Shown: piece after piece, positions 59,541-64,000 of the stretch
How the letters are laid out: every line of letters starts with the position of its first letter
How positions within the stretch are numbered: position 1 is the first letter of the stretch
Origin: Streptomyces cellulosae
GTDB lineage: Bacteria > Actinomycetota > Actinomycetes > Streptomycetales > Streptomycetaceae
DNA length: 64,000 nucleotides
Direction of reading: 5' to 3'
Assembly (NCBI RefSeq): GCF_000721105.1
Contig: NZ_JOEV01000009.1
Coordinates: 202,524-266,523 of the forward strand
Notes under the pieces: model-generated
The model's database searches: none
What the model saw: only the letters and a program-made list of their open reading frames with translations
Told to the model about the DNA's origin: nothing
Program-made: the position numbers and the translations under genes

Positions 59541-60098
59541 ATGCTCCGCGGCATCGACGTCAGCGCGTATCAGTCCTCGTCCTACGGCACGGACGGTCTC
59601 TCCTTCGTCTTCATCAAGGCGACCGAGGGCCGTTCGTACGTCAACCCGAAACTCGCCGCCCAGACCAAGCGGGGCCGCGACGCCGGCCTGGTCGTCGGCT
59701 TCTACCACTTCCTCTGGCCGGGCAACCTCACGGCCCAGGCCGAGTACTTCGTCAAGCACGCCCCCGAGAAGGCGGGCGACATCCTCGCCGTCGACTGGGA
59801 GACGACCGGTGACGGCACGCACGCCAGCAACGCGGAGAAGGACAGCTTCATCCGCAAGGTGCGGGCGCTCAGGCCGCACAACCGGGTCGTCCTCTACTGC
59901 AACCGGCACTTCTGGCTCGACGTGGACGACACCTCCTACGCCGGCGACGGTCTCTGGATCGCCGACTACGTCACGGCCGGCAAACCCCGTATCCAGGCGA
60001 AGTGGCGTTTCCACCAGTACAGCGACGACCCGCACGACAAGAACGTGGCGAACTTCGCCGACAAGGCCGTGCTGCGGGAGTGGGCGAAGCGGGACTGA
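59541..60098 (+). CDS. GH25-family lysozyme
   Basis: A 185-residue catalytic domain of the Chalaropsis-type muramidase family. The conserved DxE-like set is visible: GIDVSAYQ at the N-terminus, FIKATEG, and DWETTGDG with the catalytic acids. No signal peptide or wall-binding domain is seen, so it either stays inside, is released by lysis, or exits by an unusual route. GGGAG is six bases before the ATG. Confidence 0.85.
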   Translation: MLRGIDVSAYQSSSYGTDGLSFVFIKATEGRSYVNPKLAAQTKRGRDAGLVVGFYHFLWPGNLTAQAEYFVKHAPEKAGDILAVDWETTGDGTHASNAEKDSFIRKVRALRPHNRVVLYCNRHFWLDVDDTSYAGDGLWIADYVTAGKPRIQAKWRFHQYSDDPHDKNVANFADKAVLREWAKRD

Positions 60099-60143
60099 CG
60101 CCCGAGGGCCGAGGAAGCCGAGGTGCCGGAAGAGCCCGAGAGG

Positions 60144-60803
60144 CTACGCGCGGAACTCCGGCACCCGCTCCGGGCTCGCCTCCGCCAGTGCCTTCCTGAC
60201 TCCCTCGACGCCGGCACGCAGTCCGTAGACCGGGGTGCCGGGCTGCTGGCGCCAGGAGTCGTCGAGCCCGCCCGCGTCGACCGTGTCGAAGCCGAGGTCG
60301 TCGATGAGGGCCCGCACCTTCTCCTTGGCCGCCTCGTCGTCGCCGGCCACCGGCAGCGCCACGCGGTCGGCGGCACCGGCCGGTCGCGGCCGGTCGAGGA
60401 TGTCCTGGGCGTAGGTGCCGTTGAAGGCCTTGATCACGGTGCGGCCGAGGTGCCGCTCGGTCCAGCGGCTCTCGGTGAGCCCCTCGTCCAGGATCTCGGC
60501 GATCCTCCCGTCACGCTGGGGGTAGTAGTTGCCGGTGTCCACCACGGCGGCTCCCTGCGCCGCCCCGTCGAGGAGACCGGACGGCAGGTCGGGGACCGCC
60601 TTCAGGGGAACCGTGACGACGACCACCTCCGCGCCGCGCGCCGCCTCCTCCACCGGGACGGGGGTCGCGCCCGTCTCCTCCGCGAGGGCGGTGAGGGTGT
60701 GGGGGCCGCGGGAGTTGGCCACGGAGACGTCGTGGCCGAGGGCGGTGAGCCGCCGGGTGAGGTTGCCGCCGATGTTGCCCGCGCCGATGATGCCGATCTT
60801 CAT
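60144..60803 (-). CDS. NADPH-dependent F420 reductase-like oxidoreductase
   Basis: A 219-residue Rossmann protein starting MKIGIIGAGNIGGNLTRRL, with VSVANSRGP after beta-2, a Ser-Arg pair that suits NADPH. The middle TVPLKAVPDLPSGLLDG and VIKAFNGTYAQDI match the F420:NADP+ oxidoreductase/YajQ-like group. It may reduce F420 or another cofactor; activity is not proved. Confidence 0.83.
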   Translation of the reverse strand: MKIGIIGAGNIGGNLTRRLTALGHDVSVANSRGPHTLTALAEETGATPVPVEEAARGAEVVVVTVPLKAVPDLPSGLLDGAAQGAAVVDTGNYYPQRDGRIAEILDEGLTESRWTERHLGRTVIKAFNGTYAQDILDRPRPAGAADRVALPVAGDDEAAKEKVRALIDDLGFDTVDAGGLDDSWRQQPGTPVYGLRAGVEGVRKALAEASPERVPEFRA

Positions 60804-60947
60804 GACAGCCCGCTCCAGATGTCGATGTCAGGACCGATGTGTGCGCATGTGTACCCATGCGCGCTCTTGCACCTGTCCCGCACCAACCGAAGCCGGCCGT
60901 GGGCTATTCCGGACCCCCGCCGAACGGGGGATCGCCGACCGGAACGG

Positions 60948-60968
60948 GCGGCCCCGCAACAGGGCCGC
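60948..60968 (-). terminator. Hairpin after the EF-hand gene
   Basis: Arms GCGGCCC and GGGCCGC enclose seven bases, 12 bp beyond the EF-hand stop. Confidence 0.55.
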
Positions 60969-60980
60969 GCCGTGCTCACG

Positions 60981-61193
60981 TCACTTGTTCAGGTACGCCC
61001 AGAACTCGTCGAAGGACAGGACCTTGTCGCCGTTGAGGTCGCGGCTCTTGATGATCACCTCGGCCACCGACTCCGTGACGTTCCAGTCGCCCTGCTGAGC
61101 CAGGGCCGTCTTGAACTCGGCGGCGGTGATGAAACCGTCGCCGTCCGTGTCGATCCGCTCGAAGTGCTTGCGTGCCTCGTCGATGTCCGCCAC
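60981..61193 (-). CDS. Two-EF-hand calcium-binding protein
   Basis: A 70-residue protein with two EF-hand loops: DTDGDGFITAAE (residues 15-26), which keeps all Ca2+ ligands, and DLNGDKVLSFDE (about 52-63), where position 6 is Lys instead of the usual Gly, likely weakening binding. It resembles the small calcium-binding proteins of Streptomyces of the CabB type. It starts at the GTG at 61193, probably cytoplasmic. Confidence 0.92.
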   Translation of the reverse strand: MADIDEARKHFERIDTDGDGFITAAEFKTALAQQGDWNVTESVAEVIIKSRDLNGDKVLSFDEFWAYLNK

Positions 61194-61250
61194 CGATCCG
61201 CCCCATTCTTCATGTTTCGCTGTCGTGCCGGCTTACTGCCGCAGGTCAGA

Positions 61251-61468
61251 TTAACGGCCCGTCCGGGCCCGCAGCGCAGTGACCACCCAGGAGAACTCCT
61301 GCTCGTACGACGGCTGGGGTCCGAGCCCCTTCACGAGGGCCGCCAGCTCCCGGTAGCGGGCGAGCCGCGTGGTCGTGGCCGCCTCCAGACTTTTCCGTAC
61401 GGCGTCCAGGTCGGCGTTGCCGAGCAGCCCGCGCAGGATGTCGTAAGTCCGATGCCGTCGTCGATCAC
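61251..61468 (-). pseudogene. Small conserved-looking gene broken by a one-base frameshift
   Basis: The minus strand encodes YDILRGLLGNADLDAVRKSL, then EAATTTRLARYRELAALVKG and LGPQPSYEQEFSWVVTALRA before TAA, with strongly Streptomyces-like codon use, but this frame has no start. The frame before it supplies VIDDGIGL from a GTG at 61468. One missing base near 61446 (for example CTGTAC reduced to CTTAC) would join them into a protein of about 72 residues. I do not recognise the family. Either a real pseudogene or a sequencing error. Confidence 0.55.
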
Positions 61469-61517
61469 GTCTGCGAGTGTGGGCCTTCCAGTGGGTGGAG
61501 ACTCAAGGAGCGCGGCG

Positions 61518-62153
61518 GTGGAGACTCTCCGGGACATTCTCGACGCGGCGGCCATGGGTGTCTTCCCGCCCGCGGACGGCCGTACGACCGTCGTCCCCCA
61601 GCACTCCCACCGGGACGCCGGTGTGCTCGCCTTCACCGCGCACTCGGTGGTCTTCACGGACGAGGACCCCGCGTGGGTGTACGAGACCCTGCGCGCGGTC
61701 GACTGCGACGCGCTCGCCGCGACCATGAACGCGCGGTTCCTGTCGGCCCTCATGGAGCGCACGGGGCGCGGGAGTGACACGATCGACGTGCTGACGGTGG
61801 GTGCCCCGCTGCCGGGCGAGCCGCCGCTCGCCCTGCGGGAGATCGACGATCCCGGTCATCCGAGGGTGCTGAGTTCCCGCAGGCGCCGCGACGACGTGCG
61901 GGTGTGGGCGGCGGACGGCGGCCTGCTGGTGCTGGGGCGCGGGGTCGCGGGGCGGCTCGAGGTGGCGGTCGAGGTGGCCGAGGACGTACGGCACCGGGGG
62001 CTGGGGCGGGCTCTGGTGCGGGCGGCGCGGCAGCTGAGCGGGGGCGAGCCGGTGTGGGCCCAGGTCTCTGCGGGGAACGCCCGCAGTCTGCGGGCGTTCC
62101 AGGCGGCCGGTTATCTGCCGGTGGGCTCGGAGGTACTGCTCAGCGCGCGGTGA
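61518..62153 (+). CDS. GNAT-family N-acetyltransferase
   Basis: A 211-residue protein whose C-terminal half holds the acetyl-CoA site VEVAEDVRHRGLGRALVRAAR and VSAGNARSLRAFQAAGY. The N-terminal half is longer than a minimal GNAT and includes VVPQHSHRDAGVLAFTAHSVVF. AAGGAG is seven bases before the GTG at 61518. Substrate unknown. It is divergent from the broken small gene. Confidence 0.82.
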   Translation: METLRDILDAAAMGVFPPADGRTTVVPQHSHRDAGVLAFTAHSVVFTDEDPAWVYETLRAVDCDALAATMNARFLSALMERTGRGSDTIDVLTVGAPLPGEPPLALREIDDPGHPRVLSSRRRRDDVRVWAADGGLLVLGRGVAGRLEVAVEVAEDVRHRGLGRALVRAARQLSGGEPVWAQVSAGNARSLRAFQAAGYLPVGSEVLLSAR

Positions 62154-62178
62154 GCGACTGTCACGTTCGGACAGCCCG

Positions 62179-63360
62179 TCAGCGGAAGATGCCGGTGTGG
62201 CCGAGGGAGTAGCGGCCCGGCTGCGGGTACACGGCGAGGCCGTGCGGGCCGTTGCCGACCTTGATGCGGGCGAGCTGGATGCCGGTGCGGGTGTCGATGG
62301 CGTACACCTCGGAGTTGTAGCGTCCCGACAGCCACAGGACCTTGCCGTCGGCGGAGACGCCGCCCATGTCGGGGCTGCCGCCGTCGGGCAGGCGCCACTT
62401 CCTGGTGAGCTTGTTCTGGGTGAAGTCGAAGACGGAGACGGTGCCCTCGCCGCGGTTGGACACGTACATCTCGCGTGAGTCGCGGCTGACGTAGAGGCCG
62501 TGGGTGCCCTTGCCGGTGGGCAGGAGGGCCGGCTGGGTGAACGTGTCGCCGTCCAGCACCCACATGCCGTCGGCCATCATGTCCGCGATGTAGAAGCGTT
62601 TCCCGTCGGGCGAGATCTTCACGTCCTGGGGCATGGCCCCCTCGAAGGGCAGCTTCAGCTTGCCGACGACCTTCATCCTCTCGGTGTCGACCTTGAGCAG
62701 TTCGCCGCTGAACTCGCAGGAGACGATGAAGTACCGGCCGTCCAGGGAGAAGTCGGCGTGGTTGACGCCGTAGCAGGAGACCGGGACGGTCTTGATCCGC
62801 TTCATGGTGTGCGGGTCGCGGAAGACGAGTTCGCGGTCGAGGGAGGCCATCACGACGGCGTACCTGCCGTTCGGCGTGAAGTAGAGGTTGTACGGGTCGT
62901 GGACCTCGACCTCCTTGCCCGCCTTGCCGGTCTTCGGGTCGATGGGGGTGAGGGTGTGGCCGCGGTTGTTGTTGACCCACAGGGTCTTCAGGTCCCAGGA
63001 GGGCACGACGTGCTGGGGCTGCCTGCCGACCCGGATCGTCTCCACGACCTCGTACGTCTTCGGGTCGATGACCGAGACGGTGTCGGACTCGGTGTTGGGG
63101 ACGTAGACGCGGGAGGGGAAGTCCCTGACCACCGGGGAGAGCCTGTTCGGGCGGTCGGCCGCGTAGACGTCCTCCGGGTCGAGGACGGGCGGCATGCCGG
63201 GCAGACCGAGGACCGTTCTCTTCTTCGCCGGTACCGGGACGGCCGCCTTGGTGGGGGACGCCTCGGCGGGGCGGTCGTTGTTCTCGGTGCCGCACGCGGC
63301 CAGCACGGTGAGGGCGGCGCCGAGGATCAGGGCGTGCTTCAGGAGGGTGCGGTGCGTCAT
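62179..63360 (-). CDS. YVTN-type beta-propeller lipoprotein
   Basis: A 393-residue exported protein with the lipobox LAAC at the end of its signal and then a seven-bladed propeller of YVTN/YncE repeats (VYVPNTESDTVSVIDPKTYE, MYVSNRGEGTVSVFDF and others). It contains paired Cys residues in VPVSCYGV and IVSCEFS that could bond outside the cell. The ATG overlaps the stop of the deacetylase gene as ATGA, so the two are translationally coupled. Role unknown; propellers of this sort often bind partners rather than catalyse. Confidence 0.88.
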   Translation of the reverse strand: MTHRTLLKHALILGAALTVLAACGTENNDRPAEASPTKAAVPVPAKKRTVLGLPGMPPVLDPEDVYAADRPNRLSPVVRDFPSRVYVPNTESDTVSVIDPKTYEVVETIRVGRQPQHVVPSWDLKTLWVNNNRGHTLTPIDPKTGKAGKEVEVHDPYNLYFTPNGRYAVVMASLDRELVFRDPHTMKRIKTVPVSCYGVNHADFSLDGRYFIVSCEFSGELLKVDTERMKVVGKLKLPFEGAMPQDVKISPDGKRFYIADMMADGMWVLDGDTFTQPALLPTGKGTHGLYVSRDSREMYVSNRGEGTVSVFDFTQNKLTRKWRLPDGGSPDMGGVSADGKVLWLSGRYNSEVYAIDTRTGIQLARIKVGNGPHGLAVYPQPGRYSLGHTGIFR

Positions 63361-64000
63361 CAGCTGAGCAACTCCGTGGTGGTCACCGCGGAGAGGCCGC
63401 GGTGGTCGAGTTCTTCCAGTACGGCGGGGAGGGCGGCGACCGTGTCCGGGTAGCCGAGGTGAAGGCTCACCACGGATCCGTTGCGGATCTCGCCGAGGAC
63501 CTTGCGGGTGACGGCTGTGGCGCCGGGCGAGGTGAAGTCGAGGGAGTCGACGTCGTAGGAGAGGACGTGGGGGTAGCCCGCGCGGTGGGCCAGACGTTCC
63601 ACGAGAGGGGAGGCGCGAGGAGCGCGGGAGGGGCGGAACCAGGTGCCGACGGAACCGGTGAGCTGCCTGAGCCGGTCGGCGCAGCCGGTGATCTCCGCCT
63701 CCGCCTCGGCCTCGGGCATGGCGTTGACGTCGAGGTGGCGCAGGGTGTGGTTGCCGAGGTCGTGGCCGCCGTCGAGGACGCGGCGGGCCAGGTCGGGGTG
63801 TTCGTCCAGCCAGGTGCCGACGGCCAGGACGGTGACCCGGGCGCCGTGCCGTTCGGCCTCGTCGAGGAGCGCCCGGGCGAGGGCGGGGTCGCCCTGGCCG
63901 TGGAAGGTGAGGGCGACGCGGGGGTGGGTGCGGGGGCCGTGGGTGACTTGGGCGGGCTGGGCCGGGAAGTGGCGGGGGGCCGGCGCGGCGGTGTAGGACG
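63360..64000 (-). CDS. Polysaccharide deacetylase-like protein lacking the usual catalytic Asp pair (5' end outside window)
   Basis: The last 213 residues of a NodB-homology protein. Motif 2 is intact as GNHTLRH, motif 3 reads FRPSRAP, motif 4 SYDVDSLDF and motif 5 VSLHLGYPDT. Motif 1, normally TFDDGP with catalytic base and metal Asp, reads TFHGQGDP here, so both Asp are replaced. Activity on N-acetyl sugars is doubtful; it may bind glycans or use another chemistry. It is coupled to the beta-propeller lipoprotein. Confidence 0.85.
   Translation of the reverse strand, partial: SYTAAPAPRHFPAQPAQVTHGPRTHPRVALTFHGQGDPALARALLDEAERHGARVTVLAVGTWLDEHPDLARRVLDGGHDLGNHTLRHLDVNAMPEAEAEAEITGCADRLRQLTGSVGTWFRPSRAPRASPLVERLAHRAGYPHVLSYDVDSLDFTSPGATAVTRKVLGEIRNGSVVSLHLGYPDTVAALPAVLEELDHRGLSAVTTTELLS

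Overview
The window looks like a stretch of core chromosome from a Streptomyces species or close relative. GC content is very high, codon third positions are almost all G or C, GTG starts are common, and the gene content (ilvBNC, gatCAB, ligA, mnmA, gcvT-gcvH-glyA, two c-di-GMP proteins) follows an order I associate with the SCO5515 to SCO5461 part of the S. coelicolor map. That synteny is from memory and was not searched. I see no tRNA, rRNA, insertion sequence, phage gene or CRISPR array.

Layout. 1-4510: start of serA, then ilvB-ilvN-ilvC reading leftwards behind an attenuator with a 13-codon leader peptide rich in Ile, Leu and Val codons. 4544-7555: membrane PAS-GGDEF-EAL protein (probable CdgC). 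8020-20264: a mixed accessory stretch with two oxidoreductases, a sugar-dehydrogenase-like lipoprotein, a large LuxR-type ATPase regulator, an MMPL exporter, acetyltransferase, membrane proteins and a methyltransferase. 20322-23892: gatC-gatA-small gene-gatB, the tRNA amidotransferase operon. 23984-25614: cupin and DUF4267 genes facing a TetR gene whose DNA-binding region has been thrown out of frame. 26078-28324: GGDEF-EAL protein (probable RmdB). 28607-37532: ligA, a MetE-like protein, SDR, LOG-like protein, mnmA and a cysteine desulfurase, with three rightward genes inserted. 37597-44851: small membrane proteins, a FabR-like TetR, a WYL regulator, esterase, TRIC channel and secreted M1 peptidase. 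44946-51420: complete five-gene oligopeptide ABC importer. 52036-54611: two SseB-like paralogues and a P-loop kinase-like protein. 54795-59423: tandem glycine riboswitch followed by gcvT, gcvH, glyA and sdaA. 59541-64000: GH25 lysozyme, reductase, EF-hand protein, a frameshifted small gene, GNAT, a beta-propeller lipoprotein and the end of an atypical polysaccharide deacetylase.

How the parts fit. Three themes recur. First, amino-acid supply and disposal: branched-chain synthesis under attenuation, serine entry (serA), glycine cleavage and serine deamination under a glycine riboswitch, with SseB-like genes nearby. Second, c-di-GMP signalling: one protein with an intact GGDEF plus I-site but a ruined EAL, another with both domains intact. 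Third, envelope and peptide processing: importer, aminopeptidase, amidase, lysozyme, deacetylase.

Most of the window is ordinary, conserved actinomycete biology, and I did not find an obvious new multi-gene defence or biosynthetic system. The best leads are the coupled beta-propeller lipoprotein and deacetylase that lacks the usual Asp pair, the TetR gene with compensating frameshifts facing two near-identical palindromes, the FabR-like repressor facing a 55-residue membrane protein across paired operators, the SseB pair beside the serine/glycine operon, and the 28-bp and 40-bp tandem arrays.
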